The notes: generated by a model not told the origin, from the sequence alone. A stretch of 27,561 bases of DNA from JBKCUA01 sp046318675 (GCA_046318675.1 JBKCUA010000009.1:1-27561), one strand, 5' to 3'. Shown: positions 1-7,450, counted from the stretch's first letter. Numbers and translations: made by a program.

Positions 1-140
1 CCTCTATTAACCTCATTTCTAGGGCGATTGGCGTCGTCAGGTCTATGCTCGCAATCCGCACGTACGTTTGAGTACGCTTACGTTTGCTCGCCTAGCCCTT
101 TCTAGCCACTCATCCCTATAAATGGGTTAATAGAGGTGCC
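1..140. repeat. Palindromic intergenic repeat, family A, copy 1
   Basis: The first 129 bases are identical to 18878-19006, and a diverged copy lies at 22825-22950. Bases 1-12 (CCTCTATTAACC) are the exact reverse complement of 125-136, so the unit has terminal inverted repeats and can fold into a long hairpin. An inner hairpin is formed by CGTAC and GTACG around a six-base loop near 61-76. CTAGGGCGA (about 20-28) can also pair with TCGCCTAG near 88-95. No reading frame is evident. The window start may cut off a few outer bases (GGCA, present in the other copies). This looks like a non-autonomous palindromic or MITE-like element; its mobility is inference. Confidence 0.85.
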
Positions 141-172
141 CATAGGTTCCCCCAGCCGGGTTTGGGGCACAA

Positions 173-206
173 CAAGAAAAGAGCCGCCTCGGGGCGGCTC
201 TTTATT
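173..206. terminator. Bidirectional Rho-independent terminator
   Basis: A nine-base perfect stem (AGAGCCGCC / GGCGGCTCT, about 179-200) closes a TCGG loop. It is followed by a T-rich run on the plus strand and preceded by AAGAAAA, which gives a T-run on the minus strand. It sits directly beyond the stop codon of the small minus-strand gene at 209-412, so it most likely ends that transcript and also blocks reading from the left. Confidence 0.85.
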
Positions 207-208
207 AT

Positions 209-412
209 TTACAGCTCTTCAAGTAAGATTTGAAGCGCTTTCTCTACTTCCTCTCTTCCGATAAGGAGTCCCTTTCGGTGCAGTTCCGTTAGAATTTTGT
301 AAATTGTAGCGAGCTTTTTCTCGCTTACCTCTTGGGTAAGCAGAAATTTATAACCAGCGATATCGAGTTTGATCATGGTAAATATGGTAATTGTACTACC
401 TAACCACGCCAT
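209..412 (-). CDS. Small hypothetical protein, 67 residues
   Basis: I do not recognise this protein. It is predicted to be mostly helical, with a short hydrophobic N-terminus (MAWLGSTITIF) and a charged C-terminal half (EVSEKKLATIYKIL, REEVEKALQILLEEL) that could form a small helical bundle. Two things support it as a real gene: an AGAAGG Shine-Dalgarno sequence eight bases before the ATG at 412, and a strong terminator directly after its stop. A second in-frame ATG at 376 (MIKLDIAGY) has no good ribosome site. It is isolated between the repeat A/terminator region and the 3' side of hflX, so the context suggests no function. Confidence 0.5.
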   Translation of the reverse strand: MAWLGSTITIFTMIKLDIAGYKFLLTQEVSEKKLATIYKILTELHRKGLLIGREEVEKALQILLEEL

Positions 413-527
413 CTTTTCAACCTTCTATCAAATTAACGTATTGTTAAAATGAAATTTTTAAGACAGTCATGAAGGACTGCACGAAGGTCAAAAAAGTTTG
501 ACACTGGTTAGATGGCATGAGTATGCC

Positions 528-556
528 CTGCGGCTGCGGCTGCGGCTGCGGCTGCG
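528..556. repeat. Hexanucleotide tandem repeat (CTGCGG)n
   Basis: About 4.8 copies of CTGCGG lie in the 202-base gap between the small gene (start at 412) and the hflX stop (615). If read in the frame starting with TTG at 498 they would encode alternating Leu-Arg, but that frame overlaps the end of hflX and has no convincing ribosome site. The rest of the gap is AT-rich with no clear terminator. Repeats of this kind can change copy number by slippage. Confidence 0.75.
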
Positions 557-614
557 ATTTTTATCACTTTTTAACAAAATAAAGAAAATTTTTTCTGCGA
601 AACCGGATGCTGCC

Positions 615-1877
615 TCATCCCTGCAGCAACAGATCGTATCCCCCAAACCGCTTGTGAAACCGTGCCGCCGCTGGTGCCTCCAGCCGCACCGTTAGCTCTT
701 CCCCGTCTGTCTCCACAACCTCCCCATGGGCGGCGAGCCAGGCCCTGGCTGCCCCGTCGCCGTGGGGAATGTGAACAGTATAGAGCAGCCAGTCGGCCTG
801 ATGCCGCTGGGTCATGGCCTCCAACAAAGCCGCAATCCCTGCCCCGGTGAGGGCGGAGACGGCAACCACCCCCGGCGGGGGCACAACGGGTTCCGGAAGG
901 CAATCGATTTTGTTCCAGACTTCGATGACGTTATCCTCCAGCTCGGCATCGGTCAGGCCGATGTCGCGCAGGACGCCGAGGACGCTGTCTTTTTGGGCAT
1001 CGGTTTCCGGATGGCTGATGTCCCGGACGTGGAGGATAATATCGGCGGCGAGGACTTCCTCCAGGGTGGCGTTGAACGCTTCTACGAGTTGGGTTGGCAG
1101 ATCAGCGATAAAACCCACGGTGTCCGACAGCATCACCGTTTGACCATTGGCGAGCCGCACCGCCCGCACCGTAGGATCAAGGGTGGCAAACAGCATATCC
1201 TTTGCCGCCACAGCCGCGCCGGACAGGCGGTTAAACAGCGTGGACTTCCCCGCGTTGGTGTAGCCCACCAGCGCCACCAGCGGGTACGGCACATCAGTAC
1301 GCCGCCGGCGGTGCAGGCCACGGGTGCGGCGCACGTCGGCCAAATCTTTTTTGATGCGTTCAATACGGGTGTCGAGGAGACGGCGGTCCATCTCCAGCTG
1401 TGACTCCCCAGGTCCACCAAGAAAGCCGAAGCCGCCGCGCTGGCGTTCCAAGTGCGTCCAGGATCGCACCAGGCGGCCGCGCTGGTAGGACAGTGCCGCC
1501 AGCTCCACCTGCAACTTGCCCTCATGGGTGCGGGCGCGGCGGCCAAAAATCTCTAAAATCAGCCCTGTGCGATCCAAAACCTTGACGTTCAATTCTTTTT
1601 CCAGATTGCGTTGCTGTACCGGCGATACAACGCCATCAATGATGAGCAGGGTGATGTGTTGATCCGCTATGATCGGTTTTAATTCCTCGATAATCCCCGA
1701 TCCCAACAAATGCGAGGGGCGCACGCGGGACAACACCACGGCGCGGCTGTCCGCCACCTCCAGATCAATGGCCTGCGCCAATCCCACCGCTTCCTCTATC
1801 CGCCGGGCATCGGGGCGCACGATAGGTTGGTTTTTCACGCGGGGACACAAAACAATGGCGCGGGTTAGGGGGTTCAT
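615..1877 (-). CDS. hflX: GTPase HflX
   Basis: HflX is a ribosome-associated GTPase that binds the 50S subunit and splits or rescues stalled ribosomes under stress. The N-terminal HflX domain contains the glycine-rich RGGFGFLGGPGESQLE stretch just before the G domain. The G domain shows G1 GYTNAGKST (about residue 205), G3 DTVGF, G4 NKID and G5 SALTG. At 420 residues it has the usual family length. I chose the ATG at 1877; a TTG directly before it (1880) is possible, and neither has a strong Shine-Dalgarno sequence. It is not beside hfq here, unlike in many proteobacteria: the next gene upstream on the same strand is devA, separated by the repeat B element. The C-terminal region is short and typical. 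Confidence 0.93.
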   Translation of the reverse strand: MNPLTRAIVLCPRVKNQPIVRPDARRIEEAVGLAQAIDLEVADSRAVVLSRVRPSHLLGSGIIEELKPIIADQHITLLIIDGVVSPVQQRNLEKELNVKVLDRTGLILEIFGRRARTHEGKLQVELAALSYQRGRLVRSWTHLERQRGGFGFLGGPGESQLEMDRRLLDTRIERIKKDLADVRRTRGLHRRRRTDVPYPLVALVGYTNAGKSTLFNRLSGAAVAAKDMLFATLDPTVRAVRLANGQTVMLSDTVGFIADLPTQLVEAFNATLEEVLAADIILHVRDISHPETDAQKDSVLGVLRDIGLTDAELEDNVIEVWNKIDCLPEPVVPPPGVVAVSALTGAGIAALLEAMTQRHQADWLLYTVHIPHGDGAARAWLAAHGEVVETDGEELTVRLEAPAAARFHKRFGGYDLLLQG

Positions 1878-1922
1878 CAAATAAGGCCTGCCGTGATTGT
1901 ACCGTGGTTGTGGATTGAGGCA

Positions 1923-2081
1923 ATGGGTTATAGCGCGTTGCGTAATTAGCGGTAGATATTGATAAAGTCTTCAGCGCGCTATAAGTTATTTTTGTTCGGC
2001 CATTTGGCCGCGGCACTTTGTGCCGTGCGCTGGTTGCAAATATACTTTTAATTGTGCAACCATCTATAATAGCGGTGCTCT
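1923..2081. repeat. Palindromic intergenic repeat, family B, copy 1
   Basis: The unit matches 19000-19155 closely and its first third matches 22950-23003. It is a string of hairpins: TTATAGCGCG (from 1928) with CGCGCTATAA, then CGGCC-ATTT-GGCCG (1997-2010), then CGGCAC-TTT-GTGCCG (2011-2025), then GGTTGCA (2032-2038) with TGCAACC (2055-2061). The second hairpin differs from copy 2 by a compensatory base-pair change. The element fills most of the gap between the end of devA and the start of hflX, both on the minus strand. TGGATTG occurs just outside both ends (1911-1917 and 2082-2088). Confidence 0.85.
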
Positions 2082-2107
2082 TGGATTGTTTGACCACCAC
2101 CTGCCCC

Positions 2108-2791
2108 CTACCGCGTCAGCACCCCGTCCTCCAGCTCCACCACCCGGTGGGCGAGGTCAAGAATACGGTAGTCGTGGGTAACCAGCAGGATGGTGGTGCC
2201 GTTTTCCTCGGCCAGGCGTTTAAGGATATGCACGCATTCCTGGCCGCTGGCTTTATCGAGGGAGGCGGTTGGCTCATCCGCCAGCACCATTTTCGGGTTA
2301 TTGACCAAAGCGCGGGCGATGGAGACGCGCTGTCGCTGGCCGCCGGACAGTTGCCCCGGGTGTTGATGCAGGTAATCGGCCAGCCCCACTTGTTCCAGCA
2401 TCTGCGCCGCCTTGCGCTGGCGTTCGGCCTCGCTTGTATCAGAGGCAATTTCCAAGGTCATGCAGACATTCTGTAACGCCGTGAGGGAATCAATAAGGTT
2501 GTGCTGCTGAAAGATATAGCCGTTTTGACGGCGGACGGCGATCATTTGCTCGGTGGTTGCCCCTACCAGTTCACAGCCTAGAACCTTGACGCTGCCCGTG
2601 CTGGCGTGGCGCAAGGCGCCGACGATGGTTAAAAATGTGGTTTTGCCTGATCCCGATGGACCAGTCATGATGACAACTTCGCCTTGGGCAATGGAAAGGC
2701 TTATCCCTTTGAGAACTTGGCGTTCCAGAGCGCCACTGCCAAACGAAAAGCGCAGGTCGCGCACGGCAATGGTGGGCAATGCGGGCATCAT
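2108..2791 (-). CDS. devA: DevA-type ABC transporter ATP-binding protein
   Basis: This is the ATPase subunit of a DevBCA-type exporter, of the MacB/LolD class of ATPases. Walker A is GPSGSGKTT, the signature is LSGGQRQR, and Walker B with its D-loop is MVLADEPTASLD; the switch histidine is in VTHDYR. Its 227 residues are the usual size for a stand-alone domain. Two tandem ATG codons (2791 and 2788) are possible starts; the first overlaps the devC stop as TAATG, which implies translational coupling. It is the last gene of the devB-devC-devA operon. LolD is the main alternative family, but a FtsX-like permease and an HlyD-like adaptor directly upstream favour DevA. The substrate is unknown; cyanobacterial DevBCA exports envelope glycolipids. 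Confidence 0.87.
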   Translation of the reverse strand: MMPALPTIAVRDLRFSFGSGALERQVLKGISLSIAQGEVVIMTGPSGSGKTTFLTIVGALRHASTGSVKVLGCELVGATTEQMIAVRRQNGYIFQQHNLIDSLTALQNVCMTLEIASDTSEAERQRKAAQMLEQVGLADYLHQHPGQLSGGQRQRVSIARALVNNPKMVLADEPTASLDKASGQECVHILKRLAEENGTTILLVTHDYRILDLAHRVVELEDGVLTR

Positions 2792-3972
2792 TAAAACATA
2801 TCCGCCGGATCAACCGCCCGCAGCTTACGAATGGCCAACGCTCCCGACAGGGCGCACATGGTCAAAATCATGCCAAAGATAGAGATAATCTTGGAAAACG
2901 GCATGGGCATGGACATATAGGTCTTGGATTCACTGTAATCATACACCCACCAGGCCAACAGCGTCCCCGGCACAAACCCCAGCACCGCTAAAATAATCGC
3001 CGATGCAAACACCACCTGCAACAAATAACCGTGGGAATAGCCCATGGCACTCAACGTGGCGTATTGACTGAGGTGGTTGGTAATATCGGTAAACAGAATC
3101 TGATACACAATCACCATCCCCACCACCAACCCCATAACCATGCCAAAGCCAAAGATAAAGCCAATGGGCACGGCTTCTTGCCAATAGTTGCGCTCATGCG
3201 CCACCATTTCGGGATAGGTGAACAGATAGACGTTGTCGGTCACGTTCTGCGCCAGCGCACGCTGTACCGCCACCGCATCCGCCCCTGGCCGGATGCGGAT
3301 GACCCCCAAATCCACCCTATCGGGATTGAGATGGGGGAAGAGGCGAAAATAGTTCAGGTCGCTCATCACAATATTGCCATCGGCGGAAAAGGTATTACCA
3401 AGTGTAAACAGACCGATCATGGAGACTTTGCGGTCATTCATCTCTGTTGTGACCGAACCATTGGCCAACAGGGACGGCAGGGGGCCAAATTCCGGCCTTG
3501 AAGTGCGATCGAACACGGCTGTATCCGGTTGTTTCAAGGCATCGCGCATGGCGATGACCTCCGGCAGGCGCATCAGGTTACTGGCCGGATCGTAGCCAAA
3601 GACAAAAATTGTCCGCTGCTGTCGGGTGATGGGATTACGAAACGGGGTTAGGTTCATGTACAGCGGCACCACCTCCACCACATCGGGGTGCGCCATGGCA
3701 CGCATCAGCTCACTGCGCGGAAAAGAAACAGTACGCCAGAAAGCCTCGGATTGACGATGCACTAAAAACAAATCCCCTGCCACCTTGGACGGGGCAAGCG
3801 CCATGCTGGCGTACAGCGAATCACGAAAGCCCGTTTGAAAATATACCAGCACCGCCGCGAACACCACCCCCAGCACCGCCGCCAGCAGCTTTGCCTTACC
3901 AAAAGTCAATTGCCGCCACGCCAGCCGACTCGCAAACCAACATTGCTGTAACCATTGTCTGCTATCATTCAT
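2791..3972 (-). CDS. devC: DevC-type ABC transporter permease
   Basis: The 393-residue inner-membrane permease has the MacB/FtsX layout: one N-terminal membrane segment (about 28-50), a large periplasmic domain, then three segments near 271-298, 317-345 and 358-385. Its ATG overlaps the devB stop by four bases (ATGA), and its own stop overlaps the devA start by one base, so the three proteins are probably made in fixed proportion. In the family, this subunit transmits ATP-driven motion to the periplasmic domain to push substrate into the DevB adaptor and an outer-membrane TolC channel. No TolC gene is in the window. Assignment to DevC rather than MacB rests on length and the separate ATPase gene. 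Confidence 0.85.
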   Translation of the reverse strand: MNDSRQWLQQCWFASRLAWRQLTFGKAKLLAAVLGVVFAAVLVYFQTGFRDSLYASMALAPSKVAGDLFLVHRQSEAFWRTVSFPRSELMRAMAHPDVVEVVPLYMNLTPFRNPITRQQRTIFVFGYDPASNLMRLPEVIAMRDALKQPDTAVFDRTSRPEFGPLPSLLANGSVTTEMNDRKVSMIGLFTLGNTFSADGNIVMSDLNYFRLFPHLNPDRVDLGVIRIRPGADAVAVQRALAQNVTDNVYLFTYPEMVAHERNYWQEAVPIGFIFGFGMVMGLVVGMVIVYQILFTDITNHLSQYATLSAMGYSHGYLLQVVFASAIILAVLGFVPGTLLAWWVYDYSESKTYMSMPMPFSKIISIFGMILTMCALSGALAIRKLRAVDPADMF

Positions 3973-4889
3973 GGCAAAAATCGTACATGCACGCGGCGGT
4001 AAATCTGGTGCCTGAGCACGCCAATAGCCTCCTCCGGCATGGCAATCCGCACCGCCACCACGCGATTGTCGCGGTCAGCCAGGGGATCGGTGTCGTTGAG
4101 GTCGTTGCCCCGCACGATAAAGCCCACCTGATACACCGTGCCCACAAAGCGTTGCTGTTGCTGGGGGAGGAAAACCTCGGCTTTTTGCCCCTGCCGGATG
4201 GCGGGGATATCGGTCTCGTACACCTCGGTACGTACGTCCATCTGGCTCAGGTCGGCGAATTCCATCACCGCGCCGCCGCTTTCAACCCGTTCGCCCGGAC
4301 GAGCAAGAATAGTGAGGACGGTACCGGCAAAGGGGGCGTAAATCGTGGTGTCTTTGAATTCTTGTGCGGCGCGGTCGTGCTGGGCTGTGGCTTCTAAAAT
4401 TTGCGCCTCCAGCATGACCAGCCGCGCCACCGAAGTGCGCCATGCCTGTTCGGTTTTCTCCCGCTGCGCCAGACTGACGGCGGATTGATTCTGCATCTTT
4501 TTGTAGCGCAAGTATTCGCGGTTGTTGAACTGTTCGTTAATCTGTTCCATTGCCAGTTGCGCCTTGAGGGATTGCAGGCGAGCCTGGCTTTCTTGGAGCG
4601 CGGCCTGTTTGTTAACGTGGCTGCTGAGGATAGCCAGCGGCGTATCGGCAGGAACATCCTGGCCTTCTTCGACTAACAGTTTGTCAATCTGTGCGCCGTC
4701 CGGCCCGGCGTTGTGGGATAGCTTCACCACCCGTGAGCGCGGCTCAATCGTCCCCAGTGCCCCCACGCCCGTGGCCTTTAAAGGCTGTGGGTTTTGGTTC
4801 TCCCGCCCGATGAACAGGTACGCCGCGATGACCATTGCACACATAAGTAGGGCAATGCCGATAAAGCGAAGGCGATACGGGATAGTCAT
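3969..4889 (-). CDS. devB: DevB-type periplasmic adaptor (HlyD family)
   Basis: A 306-residue membrane fusion protein. It has one N-terminal anchor (about 8-27), the first half of the barrel-sandwich domain (about 41-90), a coiled-coil hairpin rich in Q, E, R and A (about 92-175), the returning barrel-sandwich half (DTTIYAPFAGTV, about 180-215) and a beta-barrel with the C-terminal domain. It would join the DevC permease to an outer-membrane channel. It is the first gene of the operon. A TATAAT-like hexamer on the minus strand (4898-4903) lies only about nine bases before the ATG, so the transcript may be nearly leaderless; there is no good Shine-Dalgarno sequence and no convincing -35 box. 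The gap 4890-4985 holds nothing else that I can see. Confidence 0.87.
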   Translation of the reverse strand: MTIPYRLRFIGIALLMCAMVIAAYLFIGRENQNPQPLKATGVGALGTIEPRSRVVKLSHNAGPDGAQIDKLLVEEGQDVPADTPLAILSSHVNKQAALQESQARLQSLKAQLAMEQINEQFNNREYLRYKKMQNQSAVSLAQREKTEQAWRTSVARLVMLEAQILEATAQHDRAAQEFKDTTIYAPFAGTVLTILARPGERVESGGAVMEFADLSQMDVRTEVYETDIPAIRQGQKAEVFLPQQQQRFVGTVYQVGFIVRGNDLNDTDPLADRDNRVVAVRIAMPEEAIGVLRHQIYRRVHVRFLP

Positions 4890-4985
4890 GGCAAGGTATT
4901 ATAAAGAAAAAACTAACAATTTCCTAGTGCTTGTTGATAACTCTTTTTCTGGCGTGCGAAGGTTGTATTTCTTGCTCAACATTCA

Positions 4986-5324
4986 TCAATTTTCGAGGTG
5001 ATTTATTTCCGGTTTCGGTTCGTCTCGTTCATAAAAAGCCACTCCAACCCGTTCAATATGCGCGCGCAGTTGGGGGTTAGTAATCTGATGCAGCAACGAT
5101 ATATCCACCATGTAGGGCAACGGCGAATCGTCCAATGCGCTGGCGATGCGCCACTGATCGCGGGTGGTCAGGGAGTCGCCCACCAAGGTCAAATCAATAT
5201 CCGATCCGGCCTTGTACGTCCCCTTGGCTCTGGAACCATAGACAATGGCCTTTTCAATGCCGGGGTATTGCCTCAAGATATCGTGAAGAAGGGCAATGCT
5301 GCGATCCGGTAAACCAAAAGGCAC
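4986..5324 (-). CDS. MNT-type nucleotidyltransferase (antitoxin of HEPN/MNT pair)
   Basis: This is a minimal nucleotidyltransferase of the HI0073/MntA class. The active-site pattern GS-x10-D-x-D is intact (GSRAKGTYKAGSDID, about residues 30-44), with a third acidic residue in VDISLL (about 74). In characterised HEPN/MNT systems the MNT protein transfers AMP to the HEPN toxin and silences it. I place the start at the GTG at 5324, one base after the HEPN stop: the protein then begins VPFGLPDRSI, as family members do, and GGGG lies just upstream. A longer frame begins at 5360 within the HEPN gene but adds an atypical Arg/Gly/Ser-rich leader. It is the last gene of the prfB-fic-HEPN-MNT run. Confidence 0.85.
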   Translation of the reverse strand: MPFGLPDRSIALLHDILRQYPGIEKAIVYGSRAKGTYKAGSDIDLTLVGDSLTTRDQWRIASALDDSPLPYMVDISLLHQITNPQLRAHIERVGVAFYERDEPKPEINHLEN

Positions 5325-5325
5325 G

Positions 5326-5748
5326 CTACGTCCCCGCCCGTGTCGAGAACTGTTTGGCAAACAGGGTTAGCTCAGCATAAAAAACGCTGCTGATGCGGGC
5401 GGCGATGTGGGCGGCTGTGTCGGGATCATAGGTGTGCGACGTCTGATTTCGGGCTTCAATCATGTCCATCCACGCCTCGCCATTGCTTAGCAAGCCCTCT
5501 TTAAAAGCGAGGCGGGTGGCGTTTTTAGAGCCGATAATACCGTTGAACCCCTGTTCCTCCAGATAGTCCTTTAACACTTTCCAGGCCAGCTCATGGGTGT
5601 ATTCAAAGCTTTGAATCAGCCCTTGCTGTTCCAACTCCGAAAGCGGGCGCGTATTGGCCAGCTCAATGGCCTTGCTGAGGCTTTGATAGGCACGCTGAAA
5701 ATTATTAAAGCGTTGTTTCCAGCGAACATCGGGGGCGGTTTTATCCAT
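5326..5748 (-). CDS. HEPN-type toxin (HI0074 / nucleotidyltransferase substrate-binding family)
   Basis: The 140-residue all-helical protein is of the HI0074 family. The HEPN RNase motif R-x4-H is present as RNQTSH (R100 to H105), followed by TY; the tyrosine at about 107 is where MNT partners are known to attach AMP in MntA/HepT systems. The ATG at 5748 lies two bases after the fic stop, with a GGAGG ribosome site inside the end of fic, so the two are translationally linked. The next gene, one base downstream, is its MNT partner. Expected role: RNA-cleaving toxin held inactive by adenylylation. Some HI0074-like proteins have no proven toxicity, so the toxin role is inferred. Confidence 0.85.
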   Translation of the reverse strand: MDKTAPDVRWKQRFNNFQRAYQSLSKAIELANTRPLSELEQQGLIQSFEYTHELAWKVLKDYLEEQGFNGIIGSKNATRLAFKEGLLSNGEAWMDMIEARNQTSHTYDPDTAAHIAARISSVFYAELTLFAKQFSTRAGT

Positions 5749-5750
5749 TT

Positions 5751-6356
5751 TTATAAATCCTCCGTCCTGAACTCGTTATACCCCTCATAATGATAGCTTA
5801 CGTCAATGCCTTTCATAAACACCGCACGTTCATGAATTTTATCCGTCAGGGCGTTTTTCAGGAGATGTTTTATTTCAATGTCTTTGACAACGCTGCGCTC
5901 CATAGCCGCGAGGTAATCTTCTTTATCAATCAGGTTCCAGTCCACGACTTTCTGTAGCTGTTTTTTTAAAAGAATATCGAGCCACAAGCGCGTGGCCCGG
6001 CCATTACCCTCCCGGAACGGGTGGGCGACGTTCATCTCCACATATTTTTCTATGATTTGATCAATGGTTTCTTGGGGCATGGCATCAATGTGTTCCAGCG
6101 ACTGTTTTAAATACATCACCGGGGCAAAGCGGAACTGACCCTTGGCAATGTTCACGTCCCGAAGTTGACCTGCAAAAGCATAAATATCTTCAAACAGGTA
6201 GCGATGGATATGGGCAAGCCCCGCAAACGTCCCCGCCTCAATAGTATTGATGTCCCCGGTTTCAAAAAGCTGTTTGGCTTTTTGCTTGCTGATTTTCTCT
6301 TCGGCCTTGCTGAGGGCTACCTGGTCGGTGATGTTGAGTTTGTTTTCCAAAACCAT
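5751..6356 (-). CDS. fic: Fic-domain AMP-transferase, class III (NmFic-like)
   Basis: A 201-residue Fic protein with the complete catalytic motif HPFREGNGR (H112 to R120) and the beta-hairpin flap region before it (about 70-82). Near the C-terminus is SYHYEG (S187 to G192), which matches the (S/T)xxxE(G/N) inhibitory motif; in class III enzymes the Glu of this motif blocks ATP gamma-phosphate binding within the same chain. The protein should therefore be an autoinhibited AMP-transferase like Neisseria NmFic, whose known target is DNA gyrase. The ATG at 6356 lies four bases after the prfB stop in TAGGGGTATG, where AGGGG may act as the ribosome site. It is followed by HEPN and MNT genes with almost no gap. 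The target here is not visible from the sequence. Confidence 0.92.
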   Translation of the reverse strand: MVLENKLNITDQVALSKAEEKISKQKAKQLFETGDINTIEAGTFAGLAHIHRYLFEDIYAFAGQLRDVNIAKGQFRFAPVMYLKQSLEHIDAMPQETIDQIIEKYVEMNVAHPFREGNGRATRLWLDILLKKQLQKVVDWNLIDKEDYLAAMERSVVKDIEIKHLLKNALTDKIHERAVFMKGIDVSYHYEGYNEFRTEDL

Positions 6357-6360
6357 ACCC

Positions 6361-7450
6361 CTACCCCGCCAGACTGGCCTCTAAAAACCGATCCAAATCC
6401 CCGTTGAGCACCCCGGAGGAATCGCTGGTTTCCACGTCGGTGCGCAGGTCTTTGACCAGTTGATAGGGGTGGAGGACATAGCTGCGAATCTGATGCCCCC
6501 AGCCGATGTCGGTTTTGCTGGCCTCGATGGCGGTGGCGGCGGCTTCGCGCTTTTGCAGCTCGGCCTCGTACAGACGGGCTTTGAGCATCCCCATGGCGGT
6601 GGCACGGTTGCGGTGTTGGGAACGGTCGTTCTGGCACTGCACCACGATGCCCGTGGGAAGATGGGTGATGCGAATGGCGGAATCGGTACGGTTGACGTGC
6701 TGTCCCCCGGCGCCGGAGGCACGGTAGGTGTCCACCCGCAAGTCCTTATCATCAATCACAATATCAATATTATCATCCACCACGGGGTACACCCAGACGC
6801 TGCAAAAGCTGGTGTGCCGCCGGGCGTTGGAATCAAAAGGGGAAATACGCACCAGGCGATGCACCCCCGATTCATGCTTGAGCCAGCCGTAAGCGTTCGC
6901 CCCCTTAATGAGCAGGGTCGCCGATTTAATCCCCGCCCCGTCGCCGTCGCTGTGTTCTAACTCGTCGAGTTGATAGCCATGCTGTTCCGCCCAGCGGACG
7001 TACATCCGCAGGACGATTTCCGCCCAGTCCTGTGCCTCCGTACCGCCAGCCCCCGAATTAACCTCCAGGTAGCAGTCATTGCCGTCGGCCTCGCCGGACA
7101 GCAGGCTTTCCAGCTGGCGCGTCCGGGCGGTTTTGCCCAAATTGATAAGGTTTTGCGCCGCCTCATCGGCAATCGCGGTGTCGCCCTCGGCCTCGGCCAG
7201 CTCCAAAAGGTCAATATTGTCGTTAAGGGTTGTTTGAATGTCCCTGCACACGCCAATGTTTTTCTCCAGCGTTGTGCGCTCTTTAAGAATCTTTTGCGCC
7301 TTGGCGGCATCGTTCCACAGGGCGGGGTCTTCGGCTAAACTATTGAGTTCCTCAAGGCGCAGCAGCGCATTGTCCCAGTCAAAGACGCCTCCTGAGCAGA
7401 TCAAGACAACTCTCGATATGCTCAACAATGGGGCGGAGATCGGCGCGCAT
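6361..7450 (-). CDS. prfB: Peptide chain release factor 2, with programmed +1 frameshift
   Basis: RF2 recognises UGA and UAA stop codons and triggers peptide release. The body contains the SGAGGTEAQDW region, the GGQ loop in ASGAGGQHVNRTDSA and the codon-recognition region near SPFDS. The gene cannot be read as one frame: the ATG at 7450 opens a 23-codon frame (beginning MRADLRPIVEHIES) that ends CTT TGA C, and the +1 frame continues with DWDNALLRLEEL to the stop at 6361. The product is 362 residues, normal for RF2. Starting translation within the second frame would give an unnatural N-terminus (MLSISRVV). Low RF2 favours frameshifting at the UGA, so the gene regulates itself. fic, HEPN and MNT follow in the same direction. 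Confidence 0.95.
7378..7393 (-). promoter_or_regulatory. RF2 programmed frameshift site
   Basis: On the minus strand the site reads AGGAGG CGT CTT TGA C. The Shine-Dalgarno-like hexamer at 7393-7388 is three bases from the CTT slip codon (7384-7382), followed by the in-frame UGA (7381-7379) and a C (7378). The order and spacing are the same as in the E. coli prfB autoregulatory site, where UGA followed by C is a poor terminator and CUU slips onto UUU. Confidence 0.95.

Noticed and set aside
1..140. Repeat A as a CRISPR repeat or tRNA-like RNA
   Set aside because: The copies are kilobases apart, with no spacers, no cloverleaf and no TPsiC-type motif.
498..695. Leu-Arg repeat protein on the plus strand
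   Set aside because: It begins with TTG without a ribosome site, overlaps the hflX end and is mostly hexanucleotide repeat.
726..1403. Long plus-strand open frame opposite hflX
   Set aside because: It lies wholly antisense to the conserved hflX gene, has no family motif, and its openness follows from the GC-rich codon pattern.
4898..4903. TATAAT-like hexamer before devB as a full promoter
   Set aside because: No acceptable -35 box is present at 16-18 bases; it is mentioned only in the devB entry.
4986..5360. Longer MNT protein starting at 5360
   Set aside because: The extra 12 residues lie in the HEPN gene and do not resemble the family; the GTG at 5324 fits better.
6361..7428. prfB read as one uninterrupted frame starting at 7428
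   Set aside because: The N-terminus would be MLSISRVVLICSGGVF, unlike any RF2; the ATG at 7450 with the CTT TGA C site gives the conserved start.
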